Shown piece by piece: positions 51,335 to 60,133 of a stretch of 64,000 bases of DNA (position 1 is the first letter of the stretch; every line of letters starts with the position of its first letter). Source of the DNA: Schlegelella_A sp038231215 (GTDB lineage Bacteria; Pseudomonadota; Gammaproteobacteria; Burkholderiales; Burkholderiaceae_C). Both the position numbers and the translations under genes were made by a program. The stretch is taken from assembly GCA_038231215.1 (NCBI GenBank), contig JBBRLS010000022.1:1-64000 (forward strand). Direction: 5' to 3'. The notes under the pieces were generated by a model. The model worked only from the letters and a program-made list of their open reading frames with translations, had not been told where the DNA came from and did not search any database.

Positions 51335-52709
51335 GGTATTGAACGTCGTGATCATGGCTGCAGGAAAGGGGACGCGGATGCGCTCGGCGCGACCGAAGGT
51401 CCTGCACACGCTCGCCGGTCGCCACTTATTGCAGCATGTTCTGGCCGCCGCCGCCGGCCTGGGGGCGTTGCGGACCATCGTCGTCACCGGCCACGGTGCC
51501 GCCGAGGTCGAGCGCGCCAGCGCCGCGCCCGGGCTCGTCTTCGTGCGACAGGAGCCGCAGCTCGGCACCGGCCACGCCTTGCAGCAGGCGGCGCCGCTGC
51601 TCGACGACGCCGGCACGACGCTGATTCTCAACGGCGACGTGCCGCTCATCGAGACCGAGACACTGCAAGCGCTGGTCGCGGCGAGCGGCGGCGAGCGGCT
51701 GGCGCTGCTGACGATTGCGCTCGCCGAGCCGGGCGGCTACGGCCGCGTCGTGCGGCGCGCCGATGGCACGATCGAGGCCATCGTCGAAGACAAGGATGCG
51801 ACAGAAGCGCAGCGCGGCATTGCCGAGATCTACACCGGCGTGATGGCCGCGCCCACCGCGGCGCTGAAGCGCTGGCTCGCCGCCCTGCGCAACGACAACG
51901 CCGCGCACGAGTACTACCTGACCGATGTCGTCGGCCTCGCCGTCGCCGACCGGACCGCGGTGGTCGGCGTGCTCGCGACCCGCGAGACCGAAGTGCTCGG
52001 CGTCAACAGCGCGGGGCAACTCGCCGATCTCGAACGTCGCTATCAACGCCGTGCCGCCGAACGCCTGATGCACGAAGGCGTTCGCCTCGCCGACCCCGAG
52101 CGCTTCGACCTGCGCGGCGCGCTGCGCTGCGGCAGCGATGTCGAGATCGACGTCGGCTGCATCTTCGAGGGCGAGGTCGAGCTCGGTGACGCGGTACGCA
52201 TCGGCGCGCACTGCGTCATCCGCAACGCGCGCATCGCCACCGGCGCGACGATCCGGCCCTACACGCACATCGACGGCGAAGCGCTCGGCGCGATCGTCGG
52301 CGCGAATGCGATCGTCGGGCCGTTTGCGCGATTGCGCGCCGGCGCCGTGCTCGGCGACGACGTGCACATCGGCAACTTCGTCGAGGTCAAGAACTCGACG
52401 CTGGGCCAGGGCGCCAAGGCGAATCACCTCGCCTACCTCGGCGACGCCGACGTCGGCGCGCACGTCAACTTCGGCGCCGGCAGCATCACCGCCAACTACG
52501 ACGGCGCCGACAAGCACCGCACGACGATAGGCGCCGATGCGCACATCGGCAGCAACGTCGTGCTCGTGGCGCCCGTGACGGTGGGCGAAGGCGCGACCAT
52601 CGGCGGCGGCTCGACGATCGCCAACGATGCGCCGGCCGGCCAGCTCACCGTGGCGCGGGCGCGCCAGGCGAGCCTGGCGGGATGGAAGCGGCCGACGAAG
52701 AAACGCTGA
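51333..52709 (+). CDS. glmU: Bifunctional UDP-GlcNAc pyrophosphorylase / GlcN-1-P N-acetyltransferase
   Basis: 458 residues. Makes UDP-N-acetylglucosamine from glucosamine-1-phosphate, acetyl-CoA and UTP. N-terminal pyrophosphorylase domain with LNVVIMAAGKGTRMRSARPKVLHTLAG, QLGTGHALQQAAPLL, LILNGDVPLI; linker helix; C-terminal left-handed beta-helix of hexapeptide repeats (GAIVGANAIVGPFARLRAGAVLGDDVHIGNFVEVKNSTLGQGAKANHLAYLGDADVG). Family residues are all in place. The start codon is shared across strands with a DUF6279 lipoprotein gene. The stop lies at the edge of a dispersed repeat remnant. Confidence 0.98.
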   Translation: MVLNVVIMAAGKGTRMRSARPKVLHTLAGRHLLQHVLAAAAGLGALRTIVVTGHGAAEVERASAAPGLVFVRQEPQLGTGHALQQAAPLLDDAGTTLILNGDVPLIETETLQALVAASGGERLALLTIALAEPGGYGRVVRRADGTIEAIVEDKDATEAQRGIAEIYTGVMAAPTAALKRWLAALRNDNAAHEYYLTDVVGLAVADRTAVVGVLATRETEVLGVNSAGQLADLERRYQRRAAERLMHEGVRLADPERFDLRGALRCGSDVEIDVGCIFEGEVELGDAVRIGAHCVIRNARIATGATIRPYTHIDGEALGAIVGANAIVGPFARLRAGAVLGDDVHIGNFVEVKNSTLGQGAKANHLAYLGDADVGAHVNFGAGSITANYDGADKHRTTIGADAHIGSNVVLVAPVTVGEGATIGGGSTIANDAPAGQLTVARARQASLAGWKRPTKKR

Positions 52710-52769
52710 AGGATCGAAGCAACTTTGCAGTTCGCGAGCGATGAGATCCTTCGCTTCGCTCAGGATGAC
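52705..52769. repeat. Dispersed repeat, one clear arm and a remnant
   Basis: Right arm GAGATCCTTCGC...CAGGATGAC at 52743-52769; a remnant of the left arm, GCTGAAGGATC, at 52705-52715 includes the glmU stop codon. A second short copy of CAGGATGACG lies at 52782-52791. Between convergent glmU and the UDG-like gene. Confidence 0.65.
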
Positions 52770-52808
52770 ATGTTGCTCCGCGCAGGATGACGTGCGGCGC
52801 CCGCAGGC

Positions 52809-53459
52809 TCAGTCGAGCAGGGCGACGGCGCGGCACATATCCGCCCAGGCCTTGGCCTTGTCGGCCGGATGGCGCAGCAGATACGGCAAGGCGAAGCTGA
52901 CGACGACCGGCACGCCGCTGCGCTCGTGCACGCGCTCGCGCAAGCGGCCGAGCGGCTCGTCGAGGCCGAGCAGCGCGCTCGCCGCGGCGCGACCGAGGGC
53001 GAGGATGCAGCGCGGCGCCACGTCGTCGATCGCGGCGTCGAGATCCAGGGTCCGGCCCTCGACGACGGGCAGGTAGCAAGCGCGGTGCTCGCGCGCCGGC
53101 GCGCCGCGCGACACGCGGATGGCGTGCAGCATGTTGTCGAGCAGCCGTTCCTGCTCGCCGGCAGGCGCCGCATCGCCGGCGCCGGCGATCGCATCGAAGG
53201 GCTCGCCGACGATCAACCAGTCGGCGCGGATAAGGGCCGGCGCCGACCCGGGCTCGGTGGGCCGCTTCGCGGCGCGCCCGGGCGCCGCCTGTGGGGCCGG
53301 CGCACGCTCGACGACAAGCGCCTCGGCAGGACGCGGCTCCTCCACGACCAGGGCATCGGCGCCCTCTTGCGTAAAACCGACGCGATCGGGTGCCTCGCGT
53401 GCCCAGACGCGAATGCCCATCTCGCGCAGCATCGCGACCTGGCGCTCACTCCAGCGCAT
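52809..53459 (-). CDS. Uracil-DNA glycosylase-like protein, probably inactive
   Basis: 216 residues from ATG at 53459. It shows the UDG superfamily family-4 layout: N-terminal RQVAMLREMGIRVW, then WLIVGEPFDAIAGAGDAAPAGEQERLLDNML where active enzymes have GEAPG-E-G-PF-G-AG, then RCILALGRAAASALLG (conserved), and SFALPYLLRHPADKAKAW where active family-4 enzymes have the catalytic HPAYLL. So the His motif is replaced and the Cys cluster that holds Fe-S is incomplete. It overlaps rimI by 14 bases at its start. In many betaproteobacteria such a gene follows rimI, so the degenerate form is kept. Confidence 0.75.
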   Translation of the reverse strand: MRWSERQVAMLREMGIRVWAREAPDRVGFTQEGADALVVEEPRPAEALVVERAPAPQAAPGRAAKRPTEPGSAPALIRADWLIVGEPFDAIAGAGDAAPAGEQERLLDNMLHAIRVSRGAPAREHRACYLPVVEGRTLDLDAAIDDVAPRCILALGRAAASALLGLDEPLGRLRERVHERSGVPVVVSFALPYLLRHPADKAKAWADMCRAVALLD

Positions 53460-53961
53460 CGAACCCTCGCGCCGCATCGACATCGAGGCTCATGACGACA
53501 GCGTCTTCGCGCGCGCCGGCCGGCGCCGGGTAATAGCCCTTCCTCACGCCGACCTGCGTGAAGCCGAGGTGACCATAGGTCGCCTGCGCATCGACGTTGG
53601 CCAGGCGCACTTCGAGCCAGAGCCGCTCGGCCGCCTTCTCGCGGCAGAGCGCAACCAGTGCACCGAGCAGGCGCCGCGCATGGCCGCGCCGCCGCGCCAC
53701 CGGCGCGACGGTGATGTTCAGCAGATGCATCTCGCCGGCGCCGTTCATCGCCACGCAATAGGCGATCAGCTCGCCGCTGCTGCCGTTGAGCGTCCACGCG
53801 TGATAGCCGGCGGCCAGCGAGTCGACGAAGTTGCCGCGCGTCCACGGAAACGGATAGACCTCGGCTTCGAGCGCGACCACGCCGTCGAGCGCGGCCAGCG
53901 TCATCGGCCGCATCAGGGCGCCGGCAAGGCCGCTCGTCTCCGCCTTCGGATTGGCGCTCAT
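53446..53961 (-). CDS. rimI: RimI-type GNAT N-acetyltransferase
   Basis: 171 residues from ATG at 53961, overlapping the tsaB stop by ATGA. GNAT fold with acetyl-CoA motif A VAPVARRRGHARRLLGALV and MTLAALDGVVALEAEVYPFPWTRGNF at the start, the peptide-binding EVYPFPWT pattern of RimI. Known RimI acetylates the N-terminus of ribosomal protein S18. Tight order tsaB, rimI, UDG-like on one message is the usual one in the lineage. Confidence 0.88.
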   Translation of the reverse strand: MSANPKAETSGLAGALMRPMTLAALDGVVALEAEVYPFPWTRGNFVDSLAAGYHAWTLNGSSGELIAYCVAMNGAGEMHLLNITVAPVARRRGHARRLLGALVALCREKAAERLWLEVRLANVDAQATYGHLGFTQVGVRKGYYPAPAGAREDAVVMSLDVDAARGFDALE

Positions 53962-54671
53962 CCCGCTTCGGCTTTCTCGGCGCGTGCCGCCTCGCGCTCG
54001 CTCGTCGTCGAGGCGACCTTGTCGCGCACGTAGAGCGGAAGAGCCCGCGCCGGATCGAGGGCAAGGCCATCGTGCCATGCGTTCTCGGCCAGCGTGAGCA
54101 GGGCATCACCGGTGGTGCGCGCCTCGGGAAAGAGACGCGCATCGCCGGTCTCGAGGCGCGCGCCGAAGGCGGACAGCGCGTCGCCGACGACCGCTTCGGG
54201 CGGCGCATCGCGCCAGCGAGCGCGGAGCTGCTCGGCGTCGGTGAGCAGGGGTGCCACGTGCGTCGTCCAGCGACCCTCGACAAAGCCGTACTCGGCGGCG
54301 TAGAACTGGTCCATGCGCGCGTCGATCACGGCCCAGGCGCGAAAGCGCGGTGCACCGGCGCGCGCTTCCTCGGCCACCGCGAGCAAGCTGTCGATCGGCA
54401 GCACCGGCTTGCCGGCGCCAAGGGCCAGGCCTTGTGCCACCGAGCAGGCGGCGCGCAGGCCCGTGAAGGCACCAGGCCCGCGGCCGAAGGCGATCGCATC
54501 GAGGTCGCGCAGCGACAGGCCGGCTTCGCGCAGCAGCCCGAGCAACGAAGGCACGAGCGTGGCCGAGGCCTTGGCGCCGCCTGCCGCCTGCTGCGACCAG
54601 CGGCGGTCGCCGAAGCTCAGGGCGATCGTCATGCGTTCGCTGGCCGTATCGAATGCGAGCAAAGCCGTCAT
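53958..54671 (-). CDS. tsaB: tRNA t6A biosynthesis protein TsaB
   Basis: 237 residues from ATG at 54671; longer frames run into the divergent dacB gene. An ASKHA-fold partner of TsaD that makes threonylcarbamoyl adenosine at position 37 of ANN-decoding tRNAs. MTALLAFDTASERMTIAL and DAIAFGRGPGAFTGLRAACSVAQGLALGAGKPVLPIDSLLAVA match the family. The L-threonylcarbamoyl adenylate synthase (tsaC/Sua5-type) for the same pathway is at 57.3 kb. Confidence 0.93.
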   Translation of the reverse strand: MTALLAFDTASERMTIALSFGDRRWSQQAAGGAKASATLVPSLLGLLREAGLSLRDLDAIAFGRGPGAFTGLRAACSVAQGLALGAGKPVLPIDSLLAVAEEARAGAPRFRAWAVIDARMDQFYAAEYGFVEGRWTTHVAPLLTDAEQLRARWRDAPPEAVVGDALSAFGARLETGDARLFPEARTTGDALLTLAENAWHDGLALDPARALPLYVRDKVASTTSEREAARAEKAEAG

Positions 54672-54774
54672 GCGTCGCGCAAAGTCGAAGGCCTGTTCAC
54701 AGTCGGTCGCAAGGCCATCACGCGAGTTTAGCGGTGCCTCGTCGCACGCATGGGCCATGCAATGATGCGACCCC

Positions 54775-56265
54775 ATGAAGCAGCGCCCGCTCCGACGCCT
54801 CTGCGTCCTCGTGCTCGCGCTGGCCTGCGCGGCATGGCCGCCGCTCGGCATGGCGCGCGGTGCCGTGCCCGCTTCGACGCCACGCGCCCTGCCCGCCGAC
54901 GTGGACGCTTCGCTGGCCCGGTTCGGCGTGCCGCGCGAGGCGATGGTCGCCTGGGTCGAGGAGGTCGGTGCGACGCGCCAGCGGCTTGCCTGGCAGCCTG
55001 ACCGGGCCGCCAATCCGGCATCGCTGATGAAGCTGGTCACGACCTACGCCGGCCTCGAGCTGCTCGGCCCGGCCTTCACCTGGTCGACGCCGGTCTGGCT
55101 GCAGGGAACGATCGCCGACGGCGTGCTGAACGGCAACCTCGTCATCAAGGGCACCGGCGACCCGAAGCTCGTGCTCGAGCGCATGTGGCTCCTGATGCGG
55201 CGCGTGCAGCAGGCCGGCGTGCGCGAGATCCGCGGCGACATCGTCGTCGACCGCAGTGCATTCGCGCCGGGCGAAGGCAACCCCGCCGACTTCGACGGCG
55301 AGCCGCTGCGGCCGTACAACGCGGGCGCCGATGCCTTGCTCCTCAACTACCGCTCGATGATGCTGACGTTCACGCCGGACCCGGCGCATGGCGTTGCCAA
55401 CGTGAGCGTCGACCCGCCCATGGCCGGGGTGCGCACCGACGTCACCGTGCCGCTGGCGCCGGGACCGTGCGAGGACTCGCCCCTGCCGGAGCGGTCCTGG
55501 CGCGGCCTGCTGAAGGCCGACTTCAGCGATCCGACCCACCTCGCCTTGCGCGGCGCCTTCACGGCCGCCTGCGGCGAGAAGGCCTGGGCGCTCGCCTATG
55601 CCGATCCGAAGAGCTACAACGAGCGCGCCCTGATCGGCATGTGGCAGGAGCTGGGCGGCAGGATCACCGGCGGCTACCGGGAAGCCAGGGCGCCCGCGAC
55701 GCCGCCGAACTTCGAGCTGCGCTCGCCGGCACTGGCCGAGGTCGTTCGCGACATCAACAAGCTGAGCAACAACGTGATGGCGCAACAGCTCTTCCTGACG
55801 CTCGGCGCGACGCAGCGCGGCGCCGGCACGCCCGAAGCATCGCGCGACGTGGTGCGGCAGTGGCTGCGCGCGCGCGCGGGCTTGGGCGCAGCGGGCAGCG
55901 TCATCAGCAACGGCTCGGGACTTTCGCGCGACTCGCGGCTGACCGCGCGCACCTTCGGCCGGCTGCTGCAGGCGGCCTGGGCCAGCCCGGTGATGCCCGA
56001 GCTGATGAGCTCGCTGCCGGTCGCCGGCGTCGACGGCACGCTGCGCAAGTACAAGGGCGGCCCCGGTCGAGCGCATCTGAAGACCGGTACGCTGCGCGAC
56101 GTGGTCGGCATCGCCGGCTACGTGCTCGGCGATTCGGGCCGGCGTTACGTCGTCGTCGCCATCGTCAACCATGCGAAGGCCGAGTCGGCGCGGCCGGCGC
56201 TCGAGGCGCTGGTCGAATGGGCCGCCGACGACGCGACCGTTGCCGTGTCGCCGCGAAGGCCCTGA
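54775..56265 (+). CDS. dacB: D-alanyl-D-alanine carboxypeptidase/endopeptidase (PBP4)
   Basis: 496 residues with a signal peptide (RRLCVLVLALACAAWPPLGMA). A class C penicillin-binding protein: SLMK motif with Ser83 and Lys86 (PASLMKLVTT), SNN at INKLSNNVMAQQL and KTG in HLKTGTLRDVVGIAGYVLG. Trims or crosslink-cleaves peptidoglycan peptides in the periplasm. Length fits the PBP4 group with its two inserted domains. Divergent from the tsaB-rimI operon. Confidence 0.95.
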   Translation: MKQRPLRRLCVLVLALACAAWPPLGMARGAVPASTPRALPADVDASLARFGVPREAMVAWVEEVGATRQRLAWQPDRAANPASLMKLVTTYAGLELLGPAFTWSTPVWLQGTIADGVLNGNLVIKGTGDPKLVLERMWLLMRRVQQAGVREIRGDIVVDRSAFAPGEGNPADFDGEPLRPYNAGADALLLNYRSMMLTFTPDPAHGVANVSVDPPMAGVRTDVTVPLAPGPCEDSPLPERSWRGLLKADFSDPTHLALRGAFTAACGEKAWALAYADPKSYNERALIGMWQELGGRITGGYREARAPATPPNFELRSPALAEVVRDINKLSNNVMAQQLFLTLGATQRGAGTPEASRDVVRQWLRARAGLGAAGSVISNGSGLSRDSRLTARTFGRLLQAAWASPVMPELMSSLPVAGVDGTLRKYKGGPGRAHLKTGTLRDVVGIAGYVLGDSGRRYVVVAIVNHAKAESARPALEALVEWAADDATVAVSPRRP

Positions 56266-56292
56266 CCCGCCGCCTCGGCGGTGATCGCCGAT

Positions 56293-57291
56293 TCAGAACG
56301 GATTGTTCCTGGCGCGCTGGGCAGCGATGTTGCCGAGCGCGGTCTGTCCGCCCGCGGAAAGATGCCGGTCGTCGGCCCACAGGTAGCTGCTGGGCGTGCC
56401 GCCGGAGATCAGCGTGCGGTTGGTGCAGTCGAGGATCGACGGCGGCACGTAGGCCGATCGGCTCAGATCGCAGACGCCCGTCGTCGCGTTGGTGAAGCCG
56501 TTCAGGCCGACGAACTTGGCGACCCCTTCGACGATCTCGTCCATCAACACGAGGCCGATCTTCGTGCCGTCGTTGACGATCGTCCCGCGCAGCGAGTCGT
56601 TGTAGGCCTTGACCAGGCGGACGATGAGTTGCTGCCGGTCGGTGTCGATGTGCGCCGTCTTCTCGGCGATCGCGTAGGGCGAAAAACCCACGTCGGCGAT
56701 CGTCGAGACGATCACCTTGGCGCCCAGGTTGGCGAGCCGGTTGACCTGGCGGCCGGTCTCGGCGCCAGCGGCAGTGACGTTGGCGGTGAGCTGCGCTTCG
56801 CTGACCATCGGGTACTGCGCGTACTGACCGAGCACATCGTTGACGCCGACCATCACGGTCGCCAGGTCGCCGCCCTGGAACGAGCTCTCCGAGAGTTGCG
56901 CATCGATCTGCACCGACACATCGGTGGCGAGCGCGCCGAGGGTGGCGCGGATCCGGCTCGGCGGGTTGGTGACGAGCGTCGGCCCCGGGTTGCACTGCGG
57001 AAAGACGAGGCCGCCGAAGTTGTTGGCGACGACCTGGATCCAGAGCGGGCTCGAGCGGCAGGCCAACGTGGGGTCGCTGTCGGACACCGTCGCGTTGACG
57101 CTGTACTTGCTGCCGTTGCCGTCGCCGCGCACGTCGACGATGACGCTGGTCTCGTCGCCGAAGGCGAGGATGCGCGTCGCGTGGAAGTTGCTGACGGCAC
57201 TGCCGCCGCCGCAAGACACGGCCAGCATCGCCAGCGCCAGCACGCCGCAGCGCAGCGCCGCACGGCGCACTTCACTCGCATTCAATCTCAT
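56293..57291 (-). CDS. SGNH/GDSL-like lipoprotein with altered Ser motif
   Basis: 332 residues. Lipobox VSC (Cys27) then an SGNH-type domain: the first block reads ILAFGDETSVIVD where the nucleophile motif is usually GDSL, the third block is VMVGVNDVLG (the GxND block), and the last is WADDRHLSAGGQ with Asp-x-x-His. Blocks three and five are intact but the Ser in GDS is Glu (Asp46-Glu47), with Ser49 two residues on. It may be inactive or use a shifted Ser. This form is seen in other Burkholderiales lipoproteins, I believe, so it may define a separate group. Convergent with dacB. Confidence 0.75.
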   Translation of the reverse strand: MRLNASEVRRAALRCGVLALAMLAVSCGGGSAVSNFHATRILAFGDETSVIVDVRGDGNGSKYSVNATVSDSDPTLACRSSPLWIQVVANNFGGLVFPQCNPGPTLVTNPPSRIRATLGALATDVSVQIDAQLSESSFQGGDLATVMVGVNDVLGQYAQYPMVSEAQLTANVTAAGAETGRQVNRLANLGAKVIVSTIADVGFSPYAIAEKTAHIDTDRQQLIVRLVKAYNDSLRGTIVNDGTKIGLVLMDEIVEGVAKFVGLNGFTNATTGVCDLSRSAYVPPSILDCTNRTLISGGTPSSYLWADDRHLSAGGQTALGNIAAQRARNNPF

Positions 57292-57316
57292 TCATCGCTC
57301 CAGGAAACAGGGGAGA

Positions 57317-58294
57317 TCAAGTCGCCGCGGCGCGGACCAGCCGGTCGCGAACGCCGTCCCATTCGGGACCGGGCGGCGGCTCTTCGACCCAGATCAGATG
57401 CACGCCGGTGCTGTCGAGTTCGCGCAGGACGGCAAACAATTCGTGTGCCGCCTGCTCCGGCCGGGCCGGCATGCGCCGATGGCGAACGCCGGTCGCCACG
57501 CCCGAAGGCACCGACCGGGAATATACCGCCAGCTTCAAAGGGTCCGATCCGAGGACCTCGAGGGCGGTCTTGAGCATGGCGGTCGACATCAGGCGCACCT
57601 TGGCCCGCGGCGCGTAGTGGGCGAGCAGCGTGCCCGGTGCGCGCGGCGAGTCGGCATCGGCCGCCACGAGCGGTGTGCCGAGGGCAGCGGCGAGGCTTTC
57701 GCGGGTCAGTACACCGGGGCGCAGCAGGGCCGGCCGGTCGCCCGAGCAGTCGACGATTGCCGATTCGATGCCGAGCCGCGCCGCGCCGCCGTCGAGCACG
57801 AGCAGCGCATCGCCGAACTCCTCGACGACGTGCGCCGCCGTCGTCGGGCTGACGCGGCCGAAGCGATTCGCACTCGGCGCGGCGAGGCCAGCGACGCCGA
57901 GCTCGCGCGCCGCGACGAGCAGCGCGTGCGCGACCGGGTCCGCGGGGCAGCGCAGGCCGATGGTTGGCTGCCCGGCGGCGACGGCATCGGCGACGCCCGG
58001 CTGGCGGCGCACGATCACCGTTACCGGCCCGGGCCAGAAAGCGTCGATCAAGCGCTCGGCGAGCGGCGAGACGATGCCGAAGTGCCCGCCTTCGGCGCGG
58101 CCCGCGACGTGGACGATGAGCGGATGGCCGACCGGCCGACCCTTGAGGGCGAAGATCTTCGCCACGGCCGCATCGTCGTCGGCGCGAGCGCCGAGCCCGT
58201 ACACCGTCTCGGTCGGAAAGGCGACCGGCTCGCCGGCTGCCAGAAGGCGGGCCGCCTCGGCGATCGAAGCCTCGTCACGTCCATCGAGCAACAC
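57317..58294 (-). CDS. L-threonylcarbamoyladenylate synthase (Sua5-type, YrdC + Sua5 domain)
   Basis: 325 residues from a GTG at 58294, three bases after purK. Makes the threonylcarbamoyl-AMP used by TsaB/TsaD for tRNA t6A. The N-terminal YrdC domain (GEPVAFPTETVYGLGARADDDAAVAKIFALKGRPVGHPLIVHVAG, with KGRP motif; AAPSANRFGRVSPTTAAHV) is followed by the longer Sua5 C-terminal domain (from about 210, VRLMSTAMLKTALEVLG), so it is Sua5-type rather than the short TsaC. Cotranscribed with purE-purK. Confidence 0.92.
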   Translation of the reverse strand: MLLDGRDEASIAEAARLLAAGEPVAFPTETVYGLGARADDDAAVAKIFALKGRPVGHPLIVHVAGRAEGGHFGIVSPLAERLIDAFWPGPVTVIVRRQPGVADAVAAGQPTIGLRCPADPVAHALLVAARELGVAGLAAPSANRFGRVSPTTAAHVVEEFGDALLVLDGGAARLGIESAIVDCSGDRPALLRPGVLTRESLAAALGTPLVAADADSPRAPGTLLAHYAPRAKVRLMSTAMLKTALEVLGSDPLKLAVYSRSVPSGVATGVRHRRMPARPEQAAHELFAVLRELDSTGVHLIWVEEPPPGPEWDGVRDRLVRAAAT

Positions 58295-58297
58295 CGC

Positions 58298-59530
58298 TCA
58301 CCACCCTTCGATGCCGAGGATCGCCGCGGCAGCGCGCGCCGTCGCCTCGGCCGTCTCGGCGTTCGCCGCGGTCAGCGTCAGGTGACCCATCTTGCGGCCA
58401 GGCCGCGCCTCGCGCTTGCCGTAGAGATGCAGATGCGCGCCGGGCAAGGCCAACACGCGCGGCCACGGCGGCTCGCTCGCCTCGCGCGATGCACCGGCGA
58501 ACCACAAGTCGCCGAGCAGATTCAGCATCACGGCCGGCGAATGGAGACGCGGCGCGACGAGCGGCGCCCCGGTCATGGCGCGCACCTGCAGGTCGAACTG
58601 CGAGAGGTCGCAGGCGTCGATGCTGTAGTGGCCCGAGTTGTGCGGGCGCGGCGCCATCTCGTTGGCCACCAGCGTCGGGCCGTCGAGCACGAAGAACTCG
58701 ACGCAGAGCACGCCGACGTAGGCGACCGCCTCGGCAATCCGTCGCGCCAAGGCGATCGCTTCGGCCGCGGTGGCGGCGACGACCGCTTGCGCGGGAACGC
58801 GCGTCACGGCGAGGATGCCGTCGCGATGCAGGTTCTCCTGCACGGGCAATGCGACGATCTCGCCGCTGGCGCTCCGCGCGACGATGACGCTGATCTCCGC
58901 GACCAGCGGCAAGCGCTTCTCGAGCACGCAGGCGACGCCGCCGAGTTCTGCGAAGGCGTGTGCCAGCTCGGCGCGATCGGCGACGCGCCGCTGGCCCTTG
59001 CCGTCGTAGCCGAGGCGCGAGGTCTTGAGGATGCCGGGCAGCAGATCCGCATCGACGCCTTCGAGATCGGCTGCGACGTTCAGCACCGCGTGCGGTGCGC
59101 ATGCGACCCCGGCGCGCACGAAGGCCGCCTTCTCGGCGGCACGGTCCTGGCAGATCGCGACCGCGTCGGCGCCGGGCGCGACCGGTCGCCTGCGGGCGAG
59201 CGAGCGCAAGGCGTCGGCGGGAACGTTCTCGAACTCGGTGGTGATCGCTGCGCAGTTCGCGGCGAGTCGCGACAGTGCGTCGGCATCGAGGTAGGCGGCA
59301 CGAAGATGCTCGTCGGCGACCGCACCGGCCGGGCTGGTCGCATCCGGATCGAGCACGGCGACGCGATAGCCGCCCTCCTGCGCGGCGTGCGCGAACATGC
59401 GGCCGAGCTGGCCGCCGCCGACGACGCCGAGCGTCGCGCCCGGCGCGATGAATGGCGTCTCGGCCCGGCCTTCGCCAAGCGACGCTCGCGGCGCGATCGA
59501 TGCCGCCACGTCCTGTCCCGGAGCGCTCAC
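58298..59530 (-). CDS. purK: N5-carboxyaminoimidazole ribonucleotide synthase
   Basis: 410 residues from a GTG that overlaps the purE stop (GTGA, 59527-59530); a later GTG at 59512 is also possible. ATP-grasp enzyme that carboxylates AIR in purine synthesis. ATP-grasp motifs: GGGQLGRMFAHAAQEGGYRVAVLDPD at the start, LKTSRLGYDGKGQRRV for ATP binding, EKRLPLVAEISVIVAR, VEFFVLDGPTLVANEMAPRPHNSGHYSIDA. Works with PurE from the same operon. Confidence 0.96.
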   Translation of the reverse strand: MSAPGQDVAASIAPRASLGEGRAETPFIAPGATLGVVGGGQLGRMFAHAAQEGGYRVAVLDPDATSPAGAVADEHLRAAYLDADALSRLAANCAAITTEFENVPADALRSLARRRPVAPGADAVAICQDRAAEKAAFVRAGVACAPHAVLNVAADLEGVDADLLPGILKTSRLGYDGKGQRRVADRAELAHAFAELGGVACVLEKRLPLVAEISVIVARSASGEIVALPVQENLHRDGILAVTRVPAQAVVAATAAEAIALARRIAEAVAYVGVLCVEFFVLDGPTLVANEMAPRPHNSGHYSIDACDLSQFDLQVRAMTGAPLVAPRLHSPAVMLNLLGDLWFAGASREASEPPWPRVLALPGAHLHLYGKREARPGRKMGHLTLTAANAETAEATARAAAAILGIEGW

Positions 59531-60024
59531 TTCAAGTCGGCAGACATCGCCCGCGCCGCATCGGTCTGCCGCGCGCGAAAGGCCTCGAGCTTCGCGCGCA
59601 GTGCCGGGTCGTCGTTGGCCAGCATGGCGACGGCGAACAGTGCGGCGTTGCTCGCACCGGCACTGCCGATGGCGAAGGTGGCGACCGGAATGCCGCGCGG
59701 CATCTGCACGATCGAGTAGAGCGAGTCGATGCCCTGCAGTTGCCGGTTCGCCACCGGCACGCCGAGCACCGGCACGGTGGTCTTGGCGGCGAGCATGCCG
59801 GGCAGGTGCGCGGCACCGCCGGCGCCGGCGATGATCGCCTTCAGCCCGCGCGCGGCTGCGCCTTCGGCATAGGCGAACATCTCGTCGGGCATGCGGTGGG
59901 CCGAGACGACGCGCGCTTCGTGCGCGATGCCGAACTCGGCGAGAATCTCGGTAGCGGCGCGCAAGGTTTCCCAGTCGCTGCTGGAGCCCATGACCACACC
60001 GACGACCGCGGGGGCGCTGCTCAC
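59527..60024 (-). CDS. purE: N5-carboxyaminoimidazole ribonucleotide mutase
   Basis: 165 residues from a GTG at 60024. Moves the carboxyl group from N5-CAIR to CAIR. Class I PurE pattern: VVMGSSSDWETLRAA near the start, VVSAHRMPDEMF with the catalytic His, AIIAGAGGAAHLPGMLAAKT and PVANRQLQGIDSLYSIVQMPRGIPVATF. First gene of the purE-purK-Sua5 operon. Divergent from cnoX across 109 bases. Confidence 0.97.
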   Translation of the reverse strand: MSSAPAVVGVVMGSSSDWETLRAATEILAEFGIAHEARVVSAHRMPDEMFAYAEGAAARGLKAIIAGAGGAAHLPGMLAAKTTVPVLGVPVANRQLQGIDSLYSIVQMPRGIPVATFAIGSAGASNAALFAVAMLANDDPALRAKLEAFRARQTDAARAMSADLK

Positions 60025-60133
60025 TGCGACGCTTTCCTGTTGGCTGGGATGGCTTGAATTGTAGGCGGCACGCCGTCACCTCCCGACCTCAGCCCTCTGC
60101 TCGTCCCACTCTCCATTTCCGGCGCCGAACCCC

